A stretch of 64,000 nt of DNA from Streptomyces parvulus. GTDB taxonomy: Bacteria; Actinomycetota; Actinomycetes; Streptomycetales; Streptomycetaceae. The stretch spans positions 248,001 to 312,000 of the forward strand of contig NZ_BMRX01000011.1 in NCBI RefSeq assembly GCF_014648855.1, given 5' to 3'. Under the pieces are notes generated by a model that was not told the DNA's origin, ran no database searches, and was given only the letters and a program-made list of their open reading frames with translations. Position 1 is the first letter of the stretch. Each line of letters starts with the position of its first letter. This document shows, one piece after another, positions 44,963-53,750 of the stretch. A program made the position numbers and the translations under genes.

Positions 44963-47137
44963 TCAGGCCCCGGTGGGCTGCGGCTGGGACCGGCTCACGT
45001 CGTACACGCCGGCCACGTCGCGCATCGCGCGCATCAGGGCGGGCAGCCGGGCCGCGTCCGGGAGCAGCACGGTGTAGGTGTGGCGGACCCGCTGGCGGTC
45101 CGGGGGTTCGACGGTCGCGGAGACGATCTCGGCGCCTTCGAGGGCCATGGCCTCGGTGAGGTCGGCCAGGAGGTGCGGGCGGCCGAACGATTCGGCGAGC
45201 AGGGTGACCCGGCATTCGGTGCCGTCGCCCCAGCGCACCCCGACCTCGGGCCGGCCGGCGCCCTTCATGCGGTCCACCGCGCCGCACTCCGCGCGGTGCA
45301 CGGTCACCACTCCCCCGCGCACGGCGAAGCCGGTGATCGGGTCCGGCGGCACGGGGGTGCAGCAGCCCGCCAGGCGGACGGTGGCGCCCGGCGGGTCGAC
45401 CAGCACGTCGGCGGACTCGCGGGCGGCGGGGCGCGGGGCGTGGGCGGGAGCCTCGTCGGCGGGGCCGCCGGGGTGGGTCCGGTCCCCGGTGTCCGCCGCC
45501 GGGGCCTCGGTGTCGGCGGGCGCCGGGCGCGCGGCGAGCCTGCGCTGGATGGCGATGCGCGCGGCGGGCGTGTGGGCGTGCTCCAGCCAGTCGCTGGACG
45601 GCTCGGAGGCGGGGTCCTGGCCCATCAGGAGCTGTACGCCGTCGCCGTCGCGCAGCACCGTGCTCATGGTGGCCAGGCGGCCGTTGACCCGGGCGCCCAT
45701 GCAGGCGTGCGCGTCCTCGCCGTACTGGGCGTAGGCGGCGTCGACGCAGGTGGCGCCCTCGGGGAGGCCGAGGGTGCCGCCGTCGGGGCGGAAGACGGTG
45801 ATCTCGCGGTCCTGGGCGAGGTCCTCGCGCAGGGTGGACCAGAAGGTGTCGGGGTCGGGCGCGCCGCGCTGCCAGTCGAGCAGCCGGGAGAGCCAGCCGG
45901 GCCGGGTCGGGTCGACGCGTTCGCCGTCGCCCGCGGTCTGCTCCTCGGCGGGCGCGGCGTAGGGGTTGCCGAGCGCGACGACGCCCGCCTCGGCGACCTT
46001 GTGCATCTGGTGGGTGCGGATGAGGACTTCGACGACCTGGCCGTCCGACGGGCGGGCCACGGCCGTGTGCAGCGACTGGTACAGGTTGAACTTGGGGACG
46101 GCGATGAAGTCCTTGAACTCCGAGACGACGGGCGTCATGCAGGTGTGCAGTTCGCCGAGGACGGCGTAGCAGTCGGCGTCCTCCTGCACGAGGACCAGCA
46201 GGCGGCCGAAGTCGGCGCCGCGGAGCGGGTCGCGTTTGCGGGAGACGCGGTGCAGGGACACGAAGTGGCGGGGCCGGATGAGGACTTCGGCGTTGATGTC
46301 GGCCTCGCGCAGCACCTTGCGCACGTCCTCGGCGACCTCGGCCAGCGGATCGTCGGCGCGGGCGGCGTTCTGGTCGATCAGCTCCCGGGTGTGCTCGTAC
46401 TCCTCGGGGTGCATGACCGCGAAGACGAGGTCCTCCAGCTCGGACTTGAGCGCCTGGACGCCGAGCCGTTCGGCGAGCGGGATGAGCACGTCGCGCGTCA
46501 CCTTGGCGATGCGCTCCTGTTTCTCGCGGCGCATCACGCCGAGGGTGCGCATGTTGTGCAGCCGGTCGGCGAGTTTGATCGACATGACGCGGACGTCGTT
46601 GCCGGTGGCGAGGAGCATCTTGCGGAAGGTCTCGGGCTCGGCGGCGGCGCCGTAGTCGACCTTCTCCAGCTTGGTGACGCCGTCGACGAGGTAGCGGACC
46701 TCGGCGCCGAACTGCTCGCCCACCTGATCGAGCGTCACGTCGGTGTCCTCGACGGTGTCGTGCAGGAGCGAGGCGGTCAAAGTGGTCGTCTCCGCGCCGA
46801 GTTCGGCGAGGATCAGGGTGACGGCGAGGGGATGGGTGATGTACGGCTCGCCGCTCTTGCGCATCTGGCCGCGGTGCGAGGACTCGGCCAGGACGTAGGC
46901 GCGGCGCAGCGGATCGAGGTCGGCGTCGGGATGGTGGGCGCGGTGCGCCTCGACGACGTGGCCGATGGCGTCGGGCAGCCGGCCGCGGGAGGCGGAGCCG
47001 AGCAGCGCGGCGCGGCCGAGCCGGCGCAGGTCGATCCGGGGGCGGGACTTCCTGCGGGCCCCCGCGGACGGGACCGCGCCCGCGCTCGCGGGCGTCACGG
47101 GGCCGGGGCTCGCTGGATTCACGGCCTCCGCGTTCAT
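44963..47137 (-). CDS. rshA: RelA/SpoT homologue RshA
   Basis: A 724-residue (p)ppGpp-metabolism protein starting at ATG 47137 with GGAGG upstream. The HD hydrolase domain is intact: HRGQMRKSGEPYITHPL, LLHDTVEDT and KLADRLHNMRTL. The synthetase domain is recognisable from IAVPKFNLYQSLHT and VEVLIRTHQMH, but lacks the YDLVGVR-type motif (ADFGRLLVLV here) and the AAHW motif. TGS and ACT domains follow at the C-terminus. Streptomyces carries RelA plus RshA. The missing synthetase motifs suggest a mainly hydrolytic or regulatory role. Confidence 0.92.
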   Translation of the reverse strand: MNAEAVNPASPGPVTPASAGAVPSAGARRKSRPRIDLRRLGRAALLGSASRGRLPDAIGHVVEAHRAHHPDADLDPLRRAYVLAESSHRGQMRKSGEPYITHPLAVTLILAELGAETTTLTASLLHDTVEDTDVTLDQVGEQFGAEVRYLVDGVTKLEKVDYGAAAEPETFRKMLLATGNDVRVMSIKLADRLHNMRTLGVMRREKQERIAKVTRDVLIPLAERLGVQALKSELEDLVFAVMHPEEYEHTRELIDQNAARADDPLAEVAEDVRKVLREADINAEVLIRPRHFVSLHRVSRKRDPLRGADFGRLLVLVQEDADCYAVLGELHTCMTPVVSEFKDFIAVPKFNLYQSLHTAVARPSDGQVVEVLIRTHQMHKVAEAGVVALGNPYAAPAEEQTAGDGERVDPTRPGWLSRLLDWQRGAPDPDTFWSTLREDLAQDREITVFRPDGGTLGLPEGATCVDAAYAQYGEDAHACMGARVNGRLATMSTVLRDGDGVQLLMGQDPASEPSSDWLEHAHTPAARIAIQRRLAARPAPADTEAPAADTGDRTHPGGPADEAPAHAPRPAARESADVLVDPPGATVRLAGCCTPVPPDPITGFAVRGGVVTVHRAECGAVDRMKGAGRPEVGVRWGDGTECRVTLLAESFGRPHLLADLTEAMALEGAEIVSATVEPPDRQRVRHTYTVLLPDAARLPALMRAMRDVAGVYDVSRSQPQPTGA

Positions 47138-47353
47138 GGGCACCTCCGGCTGCGTAAACCGGCGGACGGGGTATCCCAGGGCGGACACGGCTCAGGGGAT
47201 GGTGTCGGTCCCCCGTCCGGGCCGGTGCTTGATGCTATCGAGCCCACCACGTGCGGCCGACCGCCTCTCGCCGAGCGTGAAACGGATCACCCATTCGAGC
47301 GATGAGCCGAGGGTTTACGTTTTCGTACTGAGTGTCATGGACCGGGCTGTGGT

Positions 47354-48238
47354 TCACCCGGTCGTGGTGGTGGCGAGTACCCCCTCCAGCCATGCCGAGT
47401 CGAATTCCCCCTCCGCGACGATCACCGCGGGTCCGGTCATCTCGACCTCGCCGTCGGGGCGCTCGGTGATGACCAGGGTGCCGCCGGGCAGGTCCACGGT
47501 GTAGGTCGCGGGGGTGCCGGTGACCGCCGGGTCGGCGCCGTCCCTGCGGGCGGTGGCGACGGCGACCGCGCAGGCGCCGGTGCCGCAGGAGCGGGTCTCC
47601 CCGGAGCCGCGCTCGTGCACGCGCATCGCGACATGGCGGGGGCCCCGGTCGACGACGAACTCGACGTTGACGCCGTCCGGGTAGGCGCCGGCCGGTCCGA
47701 CGGGCGGCGCGGTGTACAGGTCGCCGGCGTGGTCGAGGTCGGCGACGTGGGCGACCGCGTGGGGGTTGCCCATGTTGACGTTCCGGGCGGGCCAGCTGCG
47801 CTCGCCGACGCTCACCACGACGTCGCCCTCGGGGAGCAGTGCGCGGCCCATACCGACCGTCACGTCGCCGTTCTTGGCGAGGTGGACGGTCTTCACGCCG
47901 CCGCGCGTGGCGATGACCAGGTCGCCCTCGGCCGCGTGCCCGGCACGCTGGAGATAGCGGGCGAAGACCCGCACGCCGTTGCCGCACATCTCCGCGACGG
48001 AGCCGTCGCCGTTGCGGTAGTCCATGAACCACTCCGCCTCGGCCGCCAGGTGCCGGGCGTCGGGGTGCGCCGCGGACCGCACCACGTGCAGCAGTCCGTC
48101 GCCGCCGAGGCCCGCTCGGCGGTCGCACAGGGCGGCGACGGCGGCCGGGGGCAGGTCGACGGTGTTCTCCGGGTCCGGGACGATCACGAAGTCGTTCTCG
48201 GTGCCGTGACCCTTGAGGAAGGCGATCCGCGTGCTCAT
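47354..48238 (-). CDS. dapF: Diaminopimelate epimerase
   Basis: Interconverts LL- and meso-diaminopimelate for lysine and peptidoglycan synthesis. The 294-residue protein starts MSTRIAFLKGHGTENDFV at ATG 48238. The two catalytic cysteines are Cys85 in EMCGNGVRVF and Cys218 in SCGTGACAVAVA, with substrate-binding Asn in NGDGS. The region upstream of rshA is 216 bases with no gene. The start is weakly supported by GAAGA just upstream. Confidence 0.96.
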   Translation of the reverse strand: MSTRIAFLKGHGTENDFVIVPDPENTVDLPPAAVAALCDRRAGLGGDGLLHVVRSAAHPDARHLAAEAEWFMDYRNGDGSVAEMCGNGVRVFARYLQRAGHAAEGDLVIATRGGVKTVHLAKNGDVTVGMGRALLPEGDVVVSVGERSWPARNVNMGNPHAVAHVADLDHAGDLYTAPPVGPAGAYPDGVNVEFVVDRGPRHVAMRVHERGSGETRSCGTGACAVAVATARRDGADPAVTGTPATYTVDLPGGTLVITERPDGEVEMTGPAVIVAEGEFDSAWLEGVLATTTTG

Positions 48239-48306
48239 TCTTCGATCGTACGGGTTGGGTACGACGAGCCGGGGACGGGAGCTTCGGCGGAGGGTGTGCG
48301 AGGGTC

Positions 48307-48813
48307 TCAGCCCCGCAGGCGGGCCACCCGCCACACGGCCAGGACGACGATCGCGGCGACCGTGAGGGCGTAGACGGTGATCATCCGCCAGTCGGCGCGG
48401 CGTCCCGAGCCGCGCTGCGGCAGGCCGGGCCAGGTGTGGCCGACCCGGCGGGCGGCCATCATGCCCCAGCCGGCCGCGCACGAGCAGATCAGCAGCCCCA
48501 GCATCGCGATCACGGCGCCGCTGTCGCCGAAGTCGAAGGCGAGCGGGAAGGCGAACATCAGGGAGCCGAGGGCGGCGAGGCAGACGATGGGCGCCAGCTG
48601 CCAGATCCGCAGCCGGCGCTGGGGCCGCAGTTCGACCTCGACCTCGTCCCCGTACATCTCGTCCGGCTCGGGTCCGTCGGCCGCCACGCCCTCCGGAGCG
48701 GAGTCGGGGCCGTCGGGGCTCAGGGCCGCCGCGTCCGGCTCCGGGCCGCCGCGTCCGGCGGTGCCGTGCTCGGTGCTCGGTGCGGTGTCGCGAGGGCCGG
48801 CCTCCATCGCCAC
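48307..48813 (-). CDS. Hypothetical membrane protein
   Basis: A 168-residue protein starting at GTG 48813 with GGGAGG upstream; ATG 48807 is also possible. It has an acidic Pro/Gly-rich N-terminus (residues about 1-65) followed by three hydrophobic helices (IVCLAALGSLMFAFPLAF, AVIAMLGLLICSCAAGWGMM and a C-terminal one) separated by a basic loop. It sits 68 bases upstream of dapF on the same strand. No family recognised. Confidence 0.75.
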   Translation of the reverse strand: MAMEAGPRDTAPSTEHGTAGRGGPEPDAAALSPDGPDSAPEGVAADGPEPDEMYGDEVEVELRPQRRLRIWQLAPIVCLAALGSLMFAFPLAFDFGDSGAVIAMLGLLICSCAAGWGMMAARRVGHTWPGLPQRGSGRRADWRMITVYALTVAAIVVLAVWRVARLRG

Positions 48814-48914
48814 GCGCCCTCCCAACTAGGACTCACTCGGTCGATCGAAGCTCGATGATGGCACGCCGCCGGAGGCCGGGATGACGGCCGGGGCGTCCCG
48901 ATGCCATCACGTGA

Positions 48915-49853
48915 TCAGGCTGTAACCGGTCGTTCGACCAACGACAGGGCGAGCCGCGGAAGTTCCGTGCGATCCGCCACACCCCCACTCAACCAGTGCA
49001 CCCGCGGGTCGCGCCTGAACCACGAATCCTGACGGCGCGCGAAGCGCTTGGTGGCACGGACGGTCTCCGCGCGCGCCTCGTCGAGCGTGCAGTCACCGGC
49101 GAGGGCGGCGAGCACCTGCTGGTAGCCGAGCGCGCGCGACGCCGTACGCCCCTCGCGCAACCCCTGCGCCTCCAGTGCGCGCACTTCCTCGACCAGTCCC
49201 GCCTCCCACATCCGGTCCACCCGCAGGGCGATGCGCTCGTCCAGCTCGGGGCGGGCCACGTCGACGCCGATCTGCACGGTGTCGTAGACGGAGTCGTGGC
49301 CGGGGAGGTTGGCGGTGAAGGGCCGGCCGGTGATCTCGATCACCTCGAGGGCGCGCACGATGCGGCGGCCGTTGCCGGGGAGGATGGCCCGCCCGGCAGC
49401 CGGGTCGGCGGCGGCGAGGCGGGCGTGCAGCGCCCCCGGGCCCAGCTCGGCGAGCTCCTCCTCCAGCCGGGCCCGGACCGCGGGGTCGGTGCCGGGGAAC
49501 TCCAGGTTGTCGACGGCACCGCGGACGTAGAGGCCGGAGCCGCCGACGAGGACCGGCCAGCGTCCCTCGGCGAGCAGGGCGTCGATGCGCTCCCGGGCCA
49601 GCCGCTGGTACTCGGCGACGGAGGCCGCGACCGTCACGTCCCAGATGTCCAGGAGGTGGTGGGTGACGCCGCCGCGCTCCGCGGGCGTCAGTTTGGCGGT
49701 GCCGATGTCCATCCCACGGTAGAGCTGCATGGAGTCGGCGTTGACGACCTCGCCGCCGAGCCGCTGGGCCAGGAAGACGCCCAGATCGGACTTTCCGGCC
49801 GCGGTGGGTCCGACTACGGCGATGACACGGGGGGCGGAGGGTGCGCTGCTCAC
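48915..49853 (-). CDS. miaA: tRNA dimethylallyltransferase
   Basis: Prenylates A37 of UNN-decoding tRNAs; MiaB in this window then methylthiolates it. The 312 residues start at GTG 49853. Motifs are the P-loop GPTAAGKS (residues 15-22), NADSMQLYRGMDIGTAK, LVGGSGLYV, NGRRIVRALE and TKRFARRQDSWFR. The poor ribosome-binding site leaves the start slightly uncertain. Confidence 0.95.
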   Translation of the reverse strand: MSSAPSAPRVIAVVGPTAAGKSDLGVFLAQRLGGEVVNADSMQLYRGMDIGTAKLTPAERGGVTHHLLDIWDVTVAASVAEYQRLARERIDALLAEGRWPVLVGGSGLYVRGAVDNLEFPGTDPAVRARLEEELAELGPGALHARLAAADPAAGRAILPGNGRRIVRALEVIEITGRPFTANLPGHDSVYDTVQIGVDVARPELDERIALRVDRMWEAGLVEEVRALEAQGLREGRTASRALGYQQVLAALAGDCTLDEARAETVRATKRFARRQDSWFRRDPRVHWLSGGVADRTELPRLALSLVERPVTA

Positions 49854-50036
49854 CGGACCAGTCTCGCAAACCCCGCACCTCGCCCCCGAACGAGCTACGT
49901 GACGGTCCGGGACCGGCGTCGTTGCCCGTTGCGAGGTTCCCGCTCCCCGGGCGGGCGGGGCGATGGCCACGGCCACGCGAACGGACGCACCGGATGCCGC
50001 GGGATTTCGCCCGCACGAGTAACGTATGGAGTTGAT

Positions 50037-50312
50037 ATGGGCGTTTTTGCACGGCTTCTTCGGAAGTCGAGGAACACCGAGGAGGCGTCGGCCGCCGAGA
50101 CGGCGGGCGGCGACACGGAGACCGGGCGGGCCGCGGAGGAGAGCACGGCACAGGCCGCGGAGACTGCCGAGGCCGGTCCCCGGAACACGGCGGAGACCGA
50201 CGAGGCCGACACGGCCCCCGAGGCCGCCGACTCCGACGGCGTCGGCATCCCCAAGCAGCAGTCCGCCGGGGAGGCCGTCGACAACGAGGCCGACAAGGGC
50301 GCCCGCACCTGA
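50037..50312 (+). CDS. Small acidic hypothetical protein
   Basis: A 91-residue protein beginning MGVFARLLRKSRNTEEASAAETAG, with GGAG six bases before ATG 50037. After the first 15 residues, which are amphipathic and basic, it is Ala/Glu/Thr-rich and probably disordered. Related short proteins are carried next to the MT0933-like antitoxin gene in Streptomyces without known function. The gap to the next gene is 24 bases, so they are likely cotranscribed. Confidence 0.7.
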   Translation: MGVFARLLRKSRNTEEASAAETAGGDTETGRAAEESTAQAAETAEAGPRNTAETDEADTAPEAADSDGVGIPKQQSAGEAVDNEADKGART

Positions 50313-50336
50313 CCGCCCCGTGAGGGAAGGCGAACC

Positions 50337-50630
50337 ATGGGTCTCCTGGACAACTTGAAGGCCAAGCTCGGCCCGGCGAAGGGCAAGGTCTCCGACCTCG
50401 CGCAGCAGCACGGGGACAAGATCGACCGCAGCCTCGACAAGGTGGCGCGGACCGTCGACGAGAAGACCAAGGGCAAGTACAGCGACCGGATCCAGACCGG
50501 CACGGGCAAGGCCAAGGGTGCCGTGGACCGTCTCGCCCACAAGGACGACGAGGGCACCGGCCCGGGCGGCACGACGCCCGGCGCCACCCCGGGCGGTACT
50601 CCACCGGCCGGGCCCCCTCCGGCTTCCTGA
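50337..50630 (+). CDS. MT0933-like antitoxin family protein
   Basis: A 97-residue basic protein (MGLLDNLKAKLGPAKGKVSDL...) of the Rv0909/MT0933 antitoxin-like family. An amphipathic N-terminal helix and a KGKYSDRIQTGTGKAKGAVDRL block are present, then a Gly/Pro/Thr tail. GAGGGAAGG lies upstream of the ATG. In mycobacteria the homologue partners a toxin, but the downstream and upstream genes here do not resemble one. The antitoxin label is family-based only. Confidence 0.78.
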   Translation: MGLLDNLKAKLGPAKGKVSDLAQQHGDKIDRSLDKVARTVDEKTKGKYSDRIQTGTGKAKGAVDRLAHKDDEGTGPGGTTPGATPGGTPPAGPPPAS

Positions 50631-50654
50631 CCCGGCATCCGACCGGGTCGACCG

Positions 50655-50724
50655 CGCCTCGGCGGACGGTCGTGGAGCGGACCGGCGCGTCAGCCGGCCG
50701 GCTCCATGGCCGTCCGCCGAGGCG
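50655..50724. terminator. Long branched hairpin between convergent genes
   Basis: Perfect 15-bp arms (50655-50669 and 50710-50724, arm cgcctcggcggacgg) enclose 40 bases with an inner stem tggagc/gctcca (50673-50678 with 50701-50706). It follows the small-protein gene and precedes the stop of the leftward gene at 50734, serving both. Confidence 0.8.
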
Positions 50725-50733
50725 TTCGCGCGG

Positions 50734-51456
50734 CTACGACCACGCGGCCGCGACGTACCCCACCCCGTAGGGCGCGTCCTCGTACAGCGGCGAACCCGAC
50801 AGACCCGCGCCCTCGGCCGCGCCCGCGAGGACCTGCCAGGGCGCCCGGCCGGACACCTTCAGCTCACGGGCGAGGACGACGTCGAGCCCGGCGAGGGCGG
50901 TGAGGTCCGCCGCGCCCAGCGCGCGCCCGGCCTCCGCGTCGAAGGGGGCCGCGCGCTCGTCGAGGTAGCCCGGCGCCTTGAGCGTGCGGCAGGCGCTCGC
51001 GTCGCCCAGCACCAGCAGCGCCATCCGCCCGGCCCGGCCGGCGAGATCGCGGCCGACCGCGGCGCACCGCTCGGCGGGGAGCCCCTCCCCCACCCCGACG
51101 CCCTCGACGGGTGTGTGGGACCAGCCGGCGCGCGCGAGGAGCCAGGCTCCGACGGCGAATCCGTACGGCAGCTCGCTCCCGGCGGGCCGCGCGGCCGCAC
51201 CGGTGTCCGGTCCGAGCGTCACGTCCACCTCGACGCCGAAGCCGCGGAACGAGCCCGGCGTGCCCTGCGGGAAGACCTCCGGGCCGGCGGAGTCCGCCGG
51301 GCCGACGACCACGAGGCGGTCGGCCCGGGCGGCGGCGAGCACGCCCAGCGCGTCCGCGCACGCCGCGCGGGCGGCGTCCAGCTCGGGTGCGGCGCCCGCG
51401 GCGACCTCCGGCACGAGGAGGGGCGGGCAGGGGCAGACGGCGGCGGCGACAAGCAT
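50734..51456 (-). CDS. LigB-like class III extradiol dioxygenase family protein
   Basis: A 240-residue soluble protein starting at ATG 51456 (MLVAAAVCPCPPLLVPEVAAG). The N-terminal PCPPLLVPE block and the LLVLGDASACRTLKAPGYLD, FDAEAGRALGAADL and APWQVLAGAA segments resemble LigB-type class III ring-cleavage/AmmeMemoRadiSam-type proteins. Few metal-ligand histidines are visible, so I would not claim catalysis. It follows miaB by about 50 bases on the same strand. Confidence 0.72.
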   Translation of the reverse strand: MLVAAAVCPCPPLLVPEVAAGAAPELDAARAACADALGVLAAARADRLVVVGPADSAGPEVFPQGTPGSFRGFGVEVDVTLGPDTGAAARPAGSELPYGFAVGAWLLARAGWSHTPVEGVGVGEGLPAERCAAVGRDLAGRAGRMALLVLGDASACRTLKAPGYLDERAAPFDAEAGRALGAADLTALAGLDVVLARELKVSGRAPWQVLAGAAEGAGLSGSPLYEDAPYGVGYVAAAWS

Positions 51457-51505
51457 GATCGGCAGCGTAACCCCGAGTCTCACCCGGGGTCGCGCTCCCC
51501 CGCGG

Positions 51506-53023
51506 TCAGTCGCAGCCGCAGCCGCTCGCCACGGCCGGCTGGGGCTCGGGCACGCCGATCTTCGGCAGTCCGAGCATCACGCCCGCCGGCTTGGCCTGCT
51601 CGGCCGCGTTGCGCTTCTCCCAGGCGTCGCCCGCGCGGGTGCGGCGCACGGCGAGGGCGGGGCCCTCGGCGAGGAGGTGGTGCGGGGCGGCGTAGGTGAT
51701 CTCGACCGTGACGACGTCGCCGGGCCGGACCTCCTGGTCGGGCTTGGTGAAGTGGACCAGGCGGTTGTCGGGGGCGCGGCCGGAGAGGCGGTGGGTGGTG
51801 CCGTCCTTGCGGCCCTCGCCCTCCGCGACCATCAGCTCCAGGGTGCGGCCGACCTGCTTCTTGTTCTCCTCCCAGGAGATCTCCTCCTGGAGGGCGACGA
51901 GGCGCTCGTAGCGCTCCTGGACCACGGCCTTCGGGATCTGGCCGTCCATCTCGGCGGCCGGGGTGCCGGGCCGCTTGGAGTACTGGAAGGTGTAGGCCTG
52001 CGCGAACCGGGCCTCGCGCACCACGTGCAGGGTCTGCTCGAAGTCCTCCTCGGTCTCGCCGGGGAAGCCCACGATGATGTCGGTGGTGATCGCCGCGTGC
52101 GGGATGGCGGCCCGCACCTTCTCGATGATCCCCAGGTACCGGTCCTGGCGGTACGAGCGGCGCATCGCCTTCAGCACCGGGTCGGAGCCGGACTGGAGCG
52201 GCATGTGCAGCTGCGGCATCGCGTTCGGCGTCTCGGCCATGGCGGCGATGACGTCGTCGGTGAAGTCGCGCGGGTGCGGGGAGGTGAAGCGGACGCGCTC
52301 CAGGCCCTCGATGCCCCCGCAGGCGCGCAGCAGCTTGCTGAAGGCCTCGCGGTCGCCGATGTCGGAGCCGTAGGCGTTGACGTTCTGCCCGAGGAGGGTG
52401 ATCTCCGAGACGCCCTCGGCGACCAGGGCCTCGATCTCGGCGAGGATGTCGCCGGGGCGGCGGTCCTTCTCCTTGCCGCGCAGCGCCGGGACGATGCAGA
52501 AGGTACAGGTGTTGTTGCAGCCGACGGAGATGGAGACCCAGGCCGCGTAGGCGCTCTCGCGCCGGGTCGGCAGCGTGGACGGGAACGCCTCCAGGGACTC
52601 GGCGATCTCGACCTGCGCCTCCTCCTGCACGCGGGCGCGCTCCAGCAGCACCGGGAGCTTGCCGATGTTGTGGGTGCCGAAGACGACGTCCACCCAGGGG
52701 GCGCGCTTCACAATGGTGTCGCGGTCTTTCTGGGCCAGGCAGCCGCCGACCGCGATCTGCATCCCGGGACGGCTCGCCTTCTTGGGGGCGAGGTGGCCGA
52801 GGTTGCCGTAGAGCTTGTTGTCGGCGTTCTCCCGGACCGCGCAGGTGTTGAAGACGACGACGTCCGCGTCGCCGTCGGCGCCCTCGGCCGCGCGGACGTA
52901 ACCCGCGTCCTCCAGCAGGCCGGACAATCGCTCGGAGTCGTGGACGTTCATCTGGCACCCGTAGGTGCGTACTTCGTAGGTGCGCGTGCCGCCCACTGAC
53001 TGGCTCCGGTCGATGCTGCTCAT
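51506..53023 (-). CDS. miaB: tRNA-2-methylthio-N6-dimethylallyladenosine synthase MiaB
   Basis: A radical-SAM methylthiotransferase acting on i6A37 made by MiaA. The 505 residues have the MTTase domain with three Cys (Cys23 in YGCQMNVHD, Cys61 in NTCAVREN, Cys95 in GGCLAQK), the radical-SAM CNNTCTFC (Cys169, 173, 176), [10 protein letters not shown] and a C-terminal TRAM domain. There is no Shine-Dalgarno before ATG 53023. TACCCT seven bases upstream could be a -10 element for a leaderless mRNA. Confidence 0.95.
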   Translation of the reverse strand: MSSIDRSQSVGGTRTYEVRTYGCQMNVHDSERLSGLLEDAGYVRAAEGADGDADVVVFNTCAVRENADNKLYGNLGHLAPKKASRPGMQIAVGGCLAQKDRDTIVKRAPWVDVVFGTHNIGKLPVLLERARVQEEAQVEIAESLEAFPSTLPTRRESAYAAWVSISVGCNNTCTFCIVPALRGKEKDRRPGDILAEIEALVAEGVSEITLLGQNVNAYGSDIGDREAFSKLLRACGGIEGLERVRFTSPHPRDFTDDVIAAMAETPNAMPQLHMPLQSGSDPVLKAMRRSYRQDRYLGIIEKVRAAIPHAAITTDIIVGFPGETEEDFEQTLHVVREARFAQAYTFQYSKRPGTPAAEMDGQIPKAVVQERYERLVALQEEISWEENKKQVGRTLELMVAEGEGRKDGTTHRLSGRAPDNRLVHFTKPDQEVRPGDVVTVEITYAAPHHLLAEGPALAVRRTRAGDAWEKRNAAEQAKPAGVMLGLPKIGVPEPQPAVASGCGCD

Positions 53024-53090
53024 GGCAATAAGGGTAGGCGGTCGGCGGCGATGGCCCGGGCCGCCTGTGGACAACCCGGATCGCGGCCGG

Positions 53091-53750
53091 TCAGGGCTCG
53101 ATCAGGCCCGCGCGGATCGCGTACCGGGTCAGCTCCAGGCGGTCGCGGACGCCCAGCTTCTGGAGCAGGTTGGCGCGGTGCCGCTCGACCGTCTTGGCGC
53201 TGATGAAGAGCAGCTCGCCGATCTCCTTGGAAGTGTGGCCCTCGGCGACGAGCTTGAGGATCTCCTCCTCGCGTTCCGTGATGGGCCGCTCGGGCAGTCC
53301 GCCGCCCCGGTCCATGCGGTCCAGGTAGGACCGGACGAGCGCCCGTTCGGCGCCGGGGTAGATGAACGGCTCGTCGCGTACGGCGGCCCGGCAGGCCTCC
53401 ACCAGGTCCCGGTCGGCGACGGACTTGAGGACGTATCCGCAGGCCCCGGCCTTGAGGGCCTCGAAGAAGTACTGCTCGTTGTCGTACATCGTCAGGATCA
53501 GGATGCGCAGTCCGGGCAGCCTGCGGGACAGCTCCCGGGCCGCCTGGAGGCCGGTCATCCGGGGCATGGCGACGTCCAGGACGGCCAGGTCGACCTCGGT
53601 GGCCCGGGCCGCTGCGACGGCCTCCGCCCCGTCCCCGGCCTCGGCGACCACCGTCAGGTCCGGTTCGCCGTCGAGGATGAGGCGCACCCCGCGGCGTACG
53701 AGGGTGTGGTCGTCGGCGAGCAGGACGCGGATCGGTGGCCGTACGGACAT
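53091..53750 (-). CDS. NarL/LuxR-type response regulator
   Basis: A 219-residue regulator with receiver acidic residues in VLLADDH, phosphoacceptor Asp in [13 protein letters not shown] and the switch Lys in [11 protein letters not shown]. The C-terminal LuxR helix-turn-helix is [20 protein letters not shown]. The ATG at 53750 overlaps the kinase stop (TGATG). It is 67 bases upstream of miaB on the same strand. The longer upstream frame is Pro/Arg-rich noise. Confidence 0.93.
   Translation of the reverse strand: MSVRPPIRVLLADDHTLVRRGVRLILDGEPDLTVVAEAGDGAEAVAAARATEVDLAVLDVAMPRMTGLQAARELSRRLPGLRILILTMYDNEQYFFEALKAGACGYVLKSVADRDLVEACRAAVRDEPFIYPGAERALVRSYLDRMDRGGGLPERPITEREEEILKLVAEGHTSKEIGELLFISAKTVERHRANLLQKLGVRDRLELTRYAIRAGLIEP

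Noticed and set aside
43367-47305. 1312-codon plus-strand frame across the M1 peptidase and rshA
   Set aside because: Its composition is typical of antisense GC-rich shadows. Both minus-strand genes have clear domains, starts and ribosome-binding sites.
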